A DNA stretch of 19,759 bases from SIG440 sp045579055 (GCA_045579055.1 JAZNLK010000135.1:1-19759), one strand, 5' to 3'; positions 1 to 7,343 are shown, counted from the stretch's first letter. Program-made: numbers and translations. The notes: generated by a model not told the origin, from the letters alone.

Positions 1-450
1 GAAGCACATCTTTGTGCAGGAACTGTTGTGTTCCCCGAATTTGTTGAAGCGGCACATCTGGCAGGTGCAAAGTGCATTGTTTCGCCAAATTCCAACAAAA
101 AGATTATTGAAAGAACAAAGGAGTTGGGAATGGTTTCAATCCCCGGAGCATATACACCCACCGAGATTATGAATGCATATGAGTGGGGTGCTGACATAGT
201 GAAGATTTTTCCCATTCTTCCCGATGAAATTGCATATCTCAAAAATATAATTTCGCCACTTTCGCACATTCCTTTTGTGACAACCGGCGGAATCAGGATT
301 GACAATATGGCGGAGTTTCTGAAAACAGGAGCTGTTGCTGTTGCGGCAGGTGTGACACTTGTTCCAACCCATATGCTTGAAAACAACGACTTTGAGGGTA
401 TTCGTGAGAATGCAAAAAATTTTGTTGAAATTGCAAAATCTGTGCATTAA
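1..450 (+). CDS. eda: KDPG/KHG (2-keto-3-deoxygluconate-6-P type) aldolase, 5'-truncated
   Basis: The reading frame is open from base 1, so the gene starts outside the window. 149 residues are visible against about 205-215 in the family, so roughly 60 N-terminal residues (including the catalytic Glu region) are missing. Visible signatures are GTV near residue 8, AGAKCIVSPN, IPGAYTPTE, the Schiff-base lysine in the VKIFP motif (codon 202-204) and the phosphate-binding TTGGI loop followed by GAVAVAAG. Family members cleave 2-keto-3-deoxy-6-phosphogluconate or 4-hydroxy-2-oxoglutarate to pyruvate plus an aldehyde in the cytosol. Substrate choice cannot be read from this fragment. The dehydrogenase gene downstream fits a sugar-acid catabolic locus, but that is inference. 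Confidence 0.9.
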   Translation, partial: EAHLCAGTVVFPEFVEAAHLAGAKCIVSPNSNKKIIERTKELGMVSIPGAYTPTEIMNAYEWGADIVKIFPILPDEIAYLKNIISPLSHIPFVTTGGIRIDNMAEFLKTGAVAVAAGVTLVPTHMLENNDFEGIRENAKNFVEIAKSVH

Positions 451-506
451 TATAAATAACGGGCAAAAGAGTTTACGATTGTGCACAAAAGAGAACTTAA
501 AATGTA

Positions 507-535
507 TTCCTTTTTCAAGAATCTTGTAATATAAT
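507..535 (+). promoter_or_regulatory. possible sigma-A promoter for the Gfo/Idh/MocA gene
   Basis: A perfect -10 TATAAT lies at 530-535. The -35 at 17-bp spacing (TTCCTT, 507-512) is poor. The 120-bp gap after the aldolase gene has no clear terminator, so read-through from upstream is also possible. Confidence 0.4.
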
Positions 536-570
536 TATGGAAGATATTCTTAACTGTGGAGGAATGAAAA

Positions 571-1599
571 ATGCTTAGAGTTGGTATTGTTGGATGTGGC
601 AACATTTTTACTATGCACGCAACCAGTGCGGATTTTTTGAAAAATGCACAGATTGTGGGAGTTTGCGATATTAAAAAGGACAGAGCGGATAAGGCGGCAA
701 AAAAATATGAATGCACGGCTTATTATGATTATAAAGAAATGATTGATAAGAATAATATTGACGTTGTGCATGTTTGTGTGCCACATTATCTTCACCCCGT
801 GATTTCAAGGTTTGCAATTGAGAAGGGTGTTCACGTGTTGTGCGAAAAACCTATGAGTATCAAATACGAGGATGCTGTCAGAAATGTTGAGCTTGCTGAA
901 AAGAATAATGTTAAATACGGGATTATTTTTCAGTGCAGATTCAATGATTCGGCAAGATTGGTTAAAGAAAAAATAATGGACGGTTCTTTGGGGAAAATTC
1001 TTTCTGCAAGAGTTGTTCTCACATGGTGCAAGCCTGATGAATATTACAGCTTGTCTGACTGGAAGGGTACATGGGAAATGGAAGGCGGCGGTGTTCTCAT
1101 TGACCAGGCAATTCATTCGGTTGATCTGGCAAACTGGTTTATTGATGATGAAATAGAAAGTGTTCAGGCACATCTTTCAAACCGCGGACACTCCATTATG
1201 GAAGTTGACGACACGGCAGAAGGCTTTATCAGATACAAGGGCGGAGCGACCCTGGGATTCTGGGCGATGAACAATTATGGCTGTGATGAACCCATTGAAA
1301 TTCGCCTCTGCTGTGAAAACGGAAAAGTGACAATGGATTATGACCACGCTGAGATTGTTATGAATGACGGAACACGTTTTTCGGTTGAAACAACGGTTGA
1401 TCCTGATGTTGTGTATGAGGATGGTAAGGATTACTGGGGATTTCAGCATATTCGTGAGATTGCGGATTTTTATGATGCTGTGGAAAATAATCGTGAGCCT
1501 ATGATTAGCGGAAGAGAAGCGTTAAAAATTCAAAAGCTCATCTGCGATATTTATGAAAAGGGAACCCAAAACTTTGAAAAGAATTCAGCCAGCCTTTAA
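571..1599 (+). CDS. Gfo/Idh/MocA family NAD(P)-dependent oxidoreductase
   Basis: 342 residues, normal for the family. The N-terminal Rossmann motif is VGIVGCGNI (residues 4-12), with an acidic residue ending the second strand (VCDI, Asp33). The family signature CEKPM holds the catalytic/cofactor lysine Lys93. The C-terminal sheet domain carries GGGVLIDQAIH with Asp178 and His182, the usual catalytic pair. Such enzymes oxidise or reduce sugars, inositols, sugar acids or nucleotide-sugar derivatives; the substrate cannot be assigned here. The ATG start has a good SD (GGAGG about 10 nt upstream). A strong terminator follows, so the gene ends a unit that may include the aldolase gene. No signal peptide, so cytosolic. 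Confidence 0.93.
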   Translation: MLRVGIVGCGNIFTMHATSADFLKNAQIVGVCDIKKDRADKAAKKYECTAYYDYKEMIDKNNIDVVHVCVPHYLHPVISRFAIEKGVHVLCEKPMSIKYEDAVRNVELAEKNNVKYGIIFQCRFNDSARLVKEKIMDGSLGKILSARVVLTWCKPDEYYSLSDWKGTWEMEGGGVLIDQAIHSVDLANWFIDDEIESVQAHLSNRGHSIMEVDDTAEGFIRYKGGATLGFWAMNNYGCDEPIEIRLCCENGKVTMDYDHAEIVMNDGTRFSVETTVDPDVVYEDGKDYWGFQHIREIADFYDAVENNREPMISGREALKIQKLICDIYEKGTQNFEKNSASL

Positions 1600-1628
1600 T
1601 TGAGGTCTTGGAAATATAAAATGCAGAC

Positions 1629-1668
1629 AAAAAAACCGAACTGTATCTTTATTCAGTTCGGTTTTTTA
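1629..1668 (+). terminator. Rho-independent terminator after the Gfo/Idh/MocA gene
   Basis: Stem CCGAACTG (1636-1643) pairs with CAGTTCGG (1654-1661). It is flanked by an A tract before and six T residues after (1662-1667), so it may work in both directions. Confidence 0.87.
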
Positions 1669-1691
1669 AATGCTTATTTTTAACAACAGAG

Positions 1692-1716
1692 AACGGCTGA
1701 TGCAAAATCAGCCGTT
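1692..1716. promoter_or_regulatory. 9-bp inverted repeat just upstream of a sigma-A promoter
   Basis: AACGGCTGA (1692-1700) and TCAGCCGTT (1708-1716) form a perfect dyad with a 7-nt spacer. It ends four bases before the TTGACA box of the next promoter and is not followed by a T run. An operator is therefore a better guess than a second terminator, though neither is proven. Confidence 0.5.
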
Positions 1717-1720
1717 GTTG

Positions 1721-1749
1721 TTGACAAATTTCCGAGGCTTTGATACAAT
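1721..1749 (+). promoter_or_regulatory. sigma-A promoter for the secreted 811-residue protein gene
   Basis: TTGACA (1721-1726), 17-bp spacer, TACAAT (1744-1749): one base away from consensus. The predicted transcript start near 1756 lies downstream of the TTG at 1740, which rules out that upstream in-frame start for the next gene. Confidence 0.85.
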
Positions 1750-1808
1750 TTATGTATTGCATCAAAGATATCGTGCGGGTTAATCTGTGCGTTGGAAATG
1801 AGGTTATT

Positions 1809-4244
1809 ATGAGAAAGATTTTGTTTATGATTTTGGTTTTTCTTGCCGGGATTTCGTGCTCTGTCGCTGCGGCGGTTGATATGGAACCAAAGCCCATTAT
1901 ATTCAAGCCTGTTGAGGGCGGCAAGTTTATATACTGCAACAGTCCCGAAGCGGTTGGTGCAGATGACCTTGCGGATACTTCAAACCGACATTCAAAATAC
2001 CTGATGAACAACAGGGTTGAAACAGGTAAATATCAGATGTTCGTTTCACATGTTAATCACACAGAGGTTCGGGACGAAAACAAAAAGATTGTTGCTCCGG
2101 GATTTGATATAGAAGTTGATGTGTATTTTGAAGCAATTGAAGACACCGAGATTGTTATAACTGCACTGGGCTTTGAAGTTCCCCAGCACATCAAGTATTA
2201 TTTTGAGGGAAATGAATATACCGAAGAAGAAACTATAGGCAGTATGCATGCCTGGGCGGATTATCTTGAAATGCCCATCCATGAGTTGGACTCAGGTGAG
2301 CAGTATATTCCGCATAATTTTGAGGATAAAACGGTCAGATTAAGTGCCGGGGAGTCATTTTGGCTCAGCGAAGTTATTGATAACTACTGTGCCGTGCCTT
2401 TTTACCGTCCCGTTCATCTTCTTGCGGATTTTGAAGTCCTTTCGGGAAAAGCTGAAGCCAATGTTGCGGCAATTCGCTCCACGGGGCTTTTGAGGGATCG
2501 CCGATATGTTCATCCGAACCCCGGATTCGGTCATTATGAAAGGGAAAATCAGTATAAGGGGGTTGCCAATTCCCAAAATAAGGTTGAGGTAGAACTGAAC
2601 TACACCATTTCTGACTGGACAAACGGAGAATTTCCGGTGAAGGTAATAAACTGTCTTGTCCCGGAGGGAAAAATCACTAATAAATGGGTCACAAATCTTA
2701 ACCCTCTGGCAACCCAATGGAACGGTGATATTACGGTATCGTCGGATGTGCTGGAGCTGAACTATGAGGACGATTGGAAGCTCCTTTATTATGGCGAGGA
2801 TGTTCCGCAGGAAAAGCGCAACAATGTGTGGACATTTTCCAACAGACATACGGACTATACGGAATATCCAGGTGCGGTGTCGGGGTATTCTAAACGAGAC
2901 TATATTCCCAACGATTTGGCAAATGAATCAACGACCATTGACGGTGCTTGCAATATGGGCAATTACGGTGTTTCGTTGATATACAAGTTCGTAATAAAGA
3001 ACGAGGGTATGGTTACAAGGTATGCAAATTATAATTTGTTTACCACATCAAACAATATTGTGATTTTGCGTGACGAAAAGGGTAATCCGGTGAATGATTA
3101 TGCAATTTGTAAGGGCCCTTTGTCAACACGTGAGACCGATACTGTCGCCTCGGTTGCTTTGCCGGGCGGACAGACAACAACGTTCTATGTTGAAATTATT
3201 CTCCCGCCCAACTATTACGGCGGTATGGAAAACTCCCTTTCGCTTTCAAATACCCGGACAGTAATAAAAACATATTCTGATGAAAGACAGCGTGTTGTCA
3301 GGGATTTGTCGTTTACGGGCAGGGAATTTATCAGATGGGAAAACGGAAAGTTGTTTGCATCTTTTGATAAGGAAAACTGGACGCAAGTTAATACTTCGCC
3401 TGAATTTGAAAAAGCTCTTTGGGGGAACTGGAGCCAGTACGAGTTCTTATACACAGATAAGGGATATATGGTGAAACCTGTTCTTTATGATTCAAAGCCC
3501 TATTATGACGTGCGGGGATTTTTCAGAACGGTGTATTTCCTGAACGATGATTTTTCGCTTAATACCTCTGCCACCTTTGCCCATTATCCTACGGATATGT
3601 CTTATGCTGACCGTGTATATTATGTGACGGCAGGCTCGAAATACAGCTCTGTTGATCTGGAAAAATGGAATCTTTCGGACGGTTCGTTCAATCTGCCCGT
3701 GTGGAACAATTATTTGTACACCAACTACAAGACAAGTGACGGAAAAAATTATTTCTTTTGTGACGGGCTGGGATTCCAAAAGGGTATTTATGAAGGTGAT
3801 ATGCCTGAGTTCATTGATGTTGCGGGCGATATGTATTATTATCTTGATGGAGATACTCTCTTTGCGTCCTTTGACGGTATGTATTTTGATGAGATATTTC
3901 ACGGCGAAACCATTGAAAAGGTTTCAAAAATCGGTGACACGCTTTTTGTAAATGACAAAGCATATATGTGCCCCAAATACAGAAATCTCACCGTTAGAGT
4001 TGATGATGAATACATAATTTTCAAACAACGCCCATACACGGAGAACGGTATTTCCTACGCACCCTATGAATTTCTTAAAGTAGTTACCGGAGCGGATGTT
4101 GAAGTCCCGGACGAAGGATTGACGGTGAAAGACGGTTGCGTTTTTGTGCCCATTGCTGAGCTTTGCCGCCTGAACGGATTTGAAGTATCATACGATGGGG
4201 AGCGACACCGTGTGACAATCAAAACGGCAAATAATAATGTCTGA
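1809..4244 (+). CDS. Large secreted protein with C-terminal copper-amine-oxidase-N-like domain
   Basis: 811 residues from ATG 1809, chosen because TGAGG lies 5 nt upstream, a consensus promoter covers the earlier in-frame start, and the protein then opens with a signal peptide (positive MRK, hydrophobic core, AAA-type cleavage site near residue 22). GISC near residues 15-18 is not a good lipobox. The body is rich in Tyr, Trp, Asn and Asp, as in extracellular beta-rich proteins, and I do not recognise a named domain there. The last ~85 residues (FKQRPYTENG, a VFVPIAELCRLNGFEV segment and a final VTIK strand) resemble the Cu_amine_oxidN1/stalk domain common in clostridial surface proteins. No cell-wall anchor or catalytic motif seen. 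Only 51 nt separate it from the downstream dehydrogenase start with no terminator, so they are probably cotranscribed. Confidence 0.8.
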   Translation: MRKILFMILVFLAGISCSVAAAVDMEPKPIIFKPVEGGKFIYCNSPEAVGADDLADTSNRHSKYLMNNRVETGKYQMFVSHVNHTEVRDENKKIVAPGFDIEVDVYFEAIEDTEIVITALGFEVPQHIKYYFEGNEYTEEETIGSMHAWADYLEMPIHELDSGEQYIPHNFEDKTVRLSAGESFWLSEVIDNYCAVPFYRPVHLLADFEVLSGKAEANVAAIRSTGLLRDRRYVHPNPGFGHYERENQYKGVANSQNKVEVELNYTISDWTNGEFPVKVINCLVPEGKITNKWVTNLNPLATQWNGDITVSSDVLELNYEDDWKLLYYGEDVPQEKRNNVWTFSNRHTDYTEYPGAVSGYSKRDYIPNDLANESTTIDGACNMGNYGVSLIYKFVIKNEGMVTRYANYNLFTTSNNIVILRDEKGNPVNDYAICKGPLSTRETDTVASVALPGGQTTTFYVEIILPPNYYGGMENSLSLSNTRTVIKTYSDERQRVVRDLSFTGREFIRWENGKLFASFDKENWTQVNTSPEFEKALWGNWSQYEFLYTDKGYMVKPVLYDSKPYYDVRGFFRTVYFLNDDFSLNTSATFAHYPTDMSYADRVYYVTAGSKYSSVDLEKWNLSDGSFNLPVWNNYLYTNYKTSDGKNYFFCDGLGFQKGIYEGDMPEFIDVAGDMYYYLDGDTLFASFDGMYFDEIFHGETIEKVSKIGDTLFVNDKAYMCPKYRNLTVRVDDEYIIFKQRPYTENGISYAPYEFLKVVTGADVEVPDEGLTVKDGCVFVPIAELCRLNGFEVSYDGERHRVTIKTANNNV

Positions 4245-4295
4245 CTATTGTATATATACTATGACAAAATATCATTAAAGAATGGAGAATGTATT

Positions 4296-5240
4296 TTGAA
4301 AATTGCAATTCTTGATGCTGCGACCCTGGGAACAGATATCGACCTTTCGCCCATCCGAGCATTGGGTGAAACATATGAATATCCCAGCACCGCTGCGGTT
4401 GAAATGACCGAGCACGTGGCAGATGCGGATGTGATAGTTGTTAATAAGATTAAGTGCAATGAGGCAACTCTTGGCGGCTCAAAAAATTTGAAGCTCATAT
4501 GTGTTGCGGCTACGGGATACGATAACGTTGACCTTGAGTTCTGCAAGGCGAGAGGTATCGGACTTTGTAATGTTCCCGGCTACTCAACCGACAGTGTGGC
4601 TCAGGTTTCGGTAGCAATGGTTATGTCGCTGGCAACTCACATTCCCGAATACAGAGAAGTTGTGTGTTCGGGGGCTTACACAAAATCGGGTCTTGCCAAC
4701 TGTCTGACCCCTGTTTTTCATGAGATGAGTTCTATGAAATGGGGTGTTGTGGGAGGCGGCGGAATTGGCGGCAAGGTTGCAGAGATTGCGAAGGCAATCG
4801 GCTGTGATGTGGTTGTTTGCCGACGCAAGCAGGAGGGGGATTTTCCTTTGGCGGACATCGACACCATATGTCGTGAGTGTGATATAATTTCCCTTCACGT
4901 CCCCTTGAATGAAGGAACACGGAATATGATTAACCCTGAACGTATTGAGACAATGAAGCAGGGAGCAATTGTTGTGAATACTGCAAGAGGTGCGGTTTGT
5001 GACGAAAAGGCACTGGCTGATGCGGCGAAAAAGGGCAAAATTCTCCTTGGCTGTGATGTATATTCGGTTGAGCCTTTTGGTGAAGAGCATCCGTTCTTTG
5101 AAATCAGAGACCTCCCAAATGTTCTTTTGACCCCGCATATGGCGTGGGGTGCCTTTGAATCACGAACACGTTGCGTGAAAATCATTTCGGAAAACATCAA
5201 GAGGTTTTTTGAAGGAATTCCTCAGAACAATATTGTGTAA
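4296..5240 (+). CDS. D-isomer-specific 2-hydroxyacid dehydrogenase
   Basis: 314 residues from a TTG start at 4296. This start is preferred because GGAGA (4284-4288) is 7 nt upstream and translation then begins with KIAILDA, the usual first strand; the longer frame has no SD. The Rossmann motif is GGGGIGG (153-159). The catalytic triad typical of the family is complete: Arg231 in NTARG, Glu259 in YSVEP and His281 in LTPH. After the second strand of the Rossmann fold the sequence is CRRK rather than an acidic residue, which suggests NADP(H) use (inference). Likely substrates are glyoxylate, hydroxypyruvate or another 2-keto acid. Closest in feel to glycerate dehydrogenase/hydroxypyruvate reductase, but substrate is not decidable. 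Confidence 0.92.
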   Translation: MKIAILDAATLGTDIDLSPIRALGETYEYPSTAAVEMTEHVADADVIVVNKIKCNEATLGGSKNLKLICVAATGYDNVDLEFCKARGIGLCNVPGYSTDSVAQVSVAMVMSLATHIPEYREVVCSGAYTKSGLANCLTPVFHEMSSMKWGVVGGGGIGGKVAEIAKAIGCDVVVCRRKQEGDFPLADIDTICRECDIISLHVPLNEGTRNMINPERIETMKQGAIVVNTARGAVCDEKALADAAKKGKILLGCDVYSVEPFGEEHPFFEIRDLPNVLLTPHMAWGAFESRTRCVKIISENIKRFFEGIPQNNIV

Positions 5241-5295
5241 AAAATGTGTAATAATGCATTTTTTTTGCACTATCGTAAATATTTTTTAAAATTCG

Positions 5296-5333
5296 TTGAC
5301 AAGAGCATTTTGCCTTTGGTAAAATGCTCTTGT
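5296..5333 (+). promoter_or_regulatory. Promoter embedded in a perfect 13-bp inverted repeat
   Basis: TTGACA (5296-5301), 18-bp spacer and TAAAAT (5320-5325) form a good sigma-A promoter for the FG-GAP gene. ACAAGAGCATTTT (5299-5311) and AAAATGCTCTTGT (5321-5333) are a perfect dyad around a 9-nt centre, so the palindrome covers part of the -35, the spacer and the -10. No T run follows, which argues against a simple terminator and for an operator. Confidence 0.7.
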
Positions 5334-5370
5334 GTTTATATATTAATCTTTATCAAAGGTGGTTTTCACT

Positions 5371-5952
5371 ATGAAATGGACAAAAAAGGGATTCCATGAA
5401 TTCAGAAAAGGCACTTTTGGAAACGGTGGTCAGAATATTTTTGTTTCCAAAGCCGGAACTTTGCAGAGAATCTTTAATTTTGATATAAACGGTGACGGAT
5501 ATATTGACCTTGTTGTGGCAAACCACAAGACTGCAGGCAACCACGTGAACGATTCGGTAATTTATTGGGGCGGCGAGGACGGAATTAATGAATCACGCTT
5601 TACGCCATTGCCCGGTCGTGGTCCTCACGGTGCTTGCACTGTTGATGTGGGCAACATTATGGACAGAGGAAACAGTGAATACTATACATCCGAAATCTAT
5701 GAGGCTGACGGTTTGGCAACAAAGATTTCCTGGGTTGCTGAAAACGGTAAGAAGACATGGGTTAAGGCACAACTCAGATGTGCTGACTCGGTTGATGCTC
5801 TTGAAACCGCTGAATGGTCAGAATCCTTTGAAAACGGAGCGGATGTTTCGGCACTTAACCTAAAGGGTTATATTCAGTATAAGCTGGAGCTTGGCGCATA
5901 CTGCGGAACAGGTACGCCGAGGGTGACAGAAGTTACGGTTGACTTTGAGTAA
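5371..5952 (+). CDS. VCBS/FG-GAP-repeat-like protein, 193 residues
   Basis: Start ATG 5371 has AAAGGTGG about 10 nt upstream; the in-frame GTG at 5359 lies inside that SD and is rejected. Residues about 22-50 (QNIFVSKAGTLQRIFNFDIN then GDGYIDLVVANHK) match the opening of FG-GAP/VCBS beta-propeller proteins, with a DxNxDGxxD calcium-loop pattern. SVIYWGGEDG is a second blade-like motif. The C-terminal half (KTWVKAQLR, EWSESFENG, GYIQYKLELG, PRVTEVTVDFE) looks like a beta-sandwich. Much shorter than full propellers, so perhaps internally reduced. No signal peptide is visible, which is odd for a family usually exported. It has its own promoter. The last 50 nt recur at 6132-6181. Confidence 0.72.
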   Translation: MKWTKKGFHEFRKGTFGNGGQNIFVSKAGTLQRIFNFDINGDGYIDLVVANHKTAGNHVNDSVIYWGGEDGINESRFTPLPGRGPHGACTVDVGNIMDRGNSEYYTSEIYEADGLATKISWVAENGKKTWVKAQLRCADSVDALETAEWSESFENGADVSALNLKGYIQYKLELGAYCGTGTPRVTEVTVDFE

Positions 5953-6131
5953 AATAAGTTTCTCATACCTGCATTTGTTGGTGACGCAGTATGCGCCAAA
6001 ATGAATCAGGGCTCCCGCAAAAGCAAAACTTTTGTGGGAAGAGGAACAACCGAGCCTAAAAACTCCCTCCGTCTTTTGCGTTGCAAAATCCACCTCCCTC
6101 ACGGAGGGAGGCAAAGCGAGAGTTGTGACGA
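5953..6131. repeat. Intergenic palindromic repeat region (three hairpins)
   Basis: Non-coding stretch between the FG-GAP stop and the duplicated gene tail. It holds (a) CGCAGTATGCGCCAA (5985-5999), the exact reverse complement of 5891-5905 inside the preceding gene; (b) hairpin CCCGCAAAAG (6014-6023) / CTTTTGTGGG (6029-6038); (c) CTCCCTCCGT (6063-6072) / ACGGAGGGAG (6101-6110), enclosing TTTTGC / GCAAAA (6074-6079, 6083-6088), with a competing stem CCTCCCTC (6093-6100) / GAGGGAGG (6104-6111). Repeats of this CTCCCTCCG/CGGAGGGAG style are, from memory, scattered in Clostridia genomes; only one copy is in this window. No transposase is present. The frames through it are treated as non-coding. 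Confidence 0.65.
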
Positions 6132-6181
6132 GCGGAACAGGTACACCACGTGTGACAGAAGTAACAGTTGACTTTGAATAG
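6132..6181 (+). pseudogene. Remnant 3' end of a second FG-GAP-like gene
   Basis: These 50 nt align without gaps to 5903-5952, the end of the intact gene including its stop. Eight bases differ, all synonymous (Thr, Pro, Arg, Val, Thr, Glu codons and TAA versus TAG), so both encode GTGTPRVTEVTVDFE. Silent-only divergence means the fragment was once part of a functional paralogue. Its body is gone and is replaced upstream by the repeat region. The terminator right after it probably belonged to that lost gene. Confidence 0.7.
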
Positions 6182-6188
6182 TTGGATG

Positions 6189-6221
6189 GAGCCACGGAGT
6201 TTGCCGTGGCTCTTGAATTTT
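6189..6221 (+). terminator. Rho-independent terminator after the gene remnant
   Basis: GAGCCACGG (6189-6197) pairs with CCGTGGCTC (6204-6212), a perfect 9-bp GC-rich stem, followed by the T-rich stretch TTGAATTTTTG. Confidence 0.8.
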
Positions 6222-6241
6222 TGCTATGTTTGTGGTAGAAT
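6213..6241 (+). promoter_or_regulatory. sigma-A promoter for DUF1294 and formyltransferase genes
   Basis: TTGAAT (6213-6218), 17-bp spacer, TAGAAT (6236-6241) with TGTGG just upstream of the -10. The -35 begins right at the end of the preceding terminator stem. Confidence 0.65.
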
Positions 6242-6273
6242 GTGAAAAAAGAATATAAGAAGGTGTTTTGGGT

Positions 6274-6534
6274 ATGATATACACAATAGTTGCGGTGTGG
6301 AATGTGATTGTTATTTTGATTTTCGGATTTGATAAGCTTTGTGCCAAAAAGAAAAAACGCAGAGTCAGCGAAAAGTTCCTGATTATGTCTGCTTTATGTA
6401 TGGGTGCATTGGGGGCTTTGCTTGGTATGCTGCTCTTTAATCACAAAACAAAGAAGCCAAAGTTTAAGTTTGGGGTTCCTGCCCTGCTGCTTCTGAATAT
6501 TGCATTTGTTGCTTTGTATTTTAGATTTTTTTAA
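6274..6534 (+). CDS. DUF1294 family small membrane protein
   Basis: 86 residues from ATG 6274, with AGAAGGTG about 9 nt upstream; the in-frame TTG at 6268 sits too close to that SD. The layout is typical of DUF1294: an N-terminal membrane helix, then the conserved FGFDKLCAKKKKRRVSEK motif, a second helix containing GALGALLGMLLF, the HKTKK motif and a final hydrophobic helix. The function of the family is unknown. It ends 12 nt before the formyltransferase start and shares its promoter, but nothing links the two functionally. Confidence 0.9.
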   Translation: MIYTIVAVWNVIVILIFGFDKLCAKKKKRRVSEKFLIMSALCMGALGALLGMLLFNHKTKKPKFKFGVPALLLLNIAFVALYFRFF

Positions 6535-6546
6535 TCGGGTGAGATA

Positions 6547-7320
6547 ATGAAAATTGCTTATATCGGAATTGATTTGTTTTTTGTGGCTTTAGATAGTCTT
6601 GAAAAACAGGGGTGTGAAATTGCTGAGATTTTCACCTGCAAAACTGACAATAAGACCGAATTTAATCTGAAAATTTGTGAATTTGCGGAAAAACGGAATA
6701 TTCCATGTCATATGACAAGAATCACAAAAGAGGATATCGAAAGATTAAAGGAAACCGGATGTGAGATGGCGGTTTGTGCAGGATATTATTTCAGAATTCC
6801 TGCAGACACAGACTTTCCTATTGTAAATATACATCCAAGCCTTTTGCCAGTTGGCAGGGGGTCGTGGCCAATGCCTCAGACAATTCTTCAAAAAATGAAG
6901 AAAAGCGGTGTTACGGTTCATAAAATTGCCGAAGGCTTTGACACGGGGGATATTCTTTTGCAACGAGAATTTGAACTTGCAGAAAAGGAAACTCTTGTAT
7001 CTTTTATGAACAAGGTTTATGGATTGATTCCTGAAATGATGAAGGAATTGACAGAGAATTTTGAGTTGTTATGGCAGAATGCAATTCCTCAAAGCGGTGA
7101 TGAATACTGGGAAGCTCCCGAAAAGGCCGATATGACTGTCACCAAGGATATGACGGTGGAGGAGGCGGATTTGATTCTCCGTGCTTTTTTGGGATATGAA
7201 TGCTATTATGAAGATGAATTGGAGATAATTGGAGGCAGGGCATATAAAGGCGAATGTCCTGAAAAGGGTTTGCCGCTTAAAGACGGCTATATAATATGTG
7301 AAAGAAAAAACCGCATCTGA
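6547..7320 (+). CDS. Formyltransferase family protein (Fmt-like N-terminal domain)
   Basis: 257 residues; ATG with GGGTGAG about 5 nt upstream. The N-terminal formyl_trans_N fold contains VNIHPSLLPVGRG, giving catalytic Asn94 and His96, and SGVTVHKIAEGFDTGDIL with the catalytic Asp. These residues are those used by enzymes that transfer formyl from 10-formyl-tetrahydrofolate. It is shorter than methionyl-tRNA formyltransferase (about 310 residues), and the C-terminal ~60 residues are only loosely like the Fmt C domain. It is therefore more likely a small-molecule (for example amino-sugar) formyltransferase or an uncharacterised relative than Fmt itself. No sugar-nucleotide genes are nearby to name an acceptor. 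Confidence 0.85.
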   Translation: MKIAYIGIDLFFVALDSLEKQGCEIAEIFTCKTDNKTEFNLKICEFAEKRNIPCHMTRITKEDIERLKETGCEMAVCAGYYFRIPADTDFPIVNIHPSLLPVGRGSWPMPQTILQKMKKSGVTVHKIAEGFDTGDILLQREFELAEKETLVSFMNKVYGLIPEMMKELTENFELLWQNAIPQSGDEYWEAPEKADMTVTKDMTVEEADLILRAFLGYECYYEDELEIIGGRAYKGECPEKGLPLKDGYIICERKNRI

Positions 7321-7339
7321 GTTTGTCGGATGCGGTTTT
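7307..7339. terminator. Shared bidirectional terminator between convergent genes
   Basis: AAAACCGCATC (7307-7317) pairs with GATGCGGTTTT (7329-7339). The stem carries A and T tracts on both sides and overlaps the stop codon of the formyltransferase gene, ending 5 nt from the stop of relQ on the other strand. Confidence 0.85.
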
Positions 7340-7343
7340 GTGA

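Noticed and set aside
1740..1808. Longer N-terminus for the secreted protein starting at TTG 1740
   Set aside because: This codon lies inside the predicted promoter and precedes the transcript start; the signal peptide and SD fit ATG 1809.
4584..5138. Long antisense frames (up to 288 codons) opposite the dehydrogenase, proA and ftsK genes
   Set aside because: They lie opposite genes with clear family motifs, have no SD and encode low-complexity or cysteine/histidine-rich shadow sequence.
5860..6347. Minus-strand open frames of 111 and 82 codons across the repeat region and the DUF1294 promoter
   Set aside because: They read through hairpins, the duplicated gene tail and a terminator, lack SD sequences and match no family. 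They are treated as repeat-derived.
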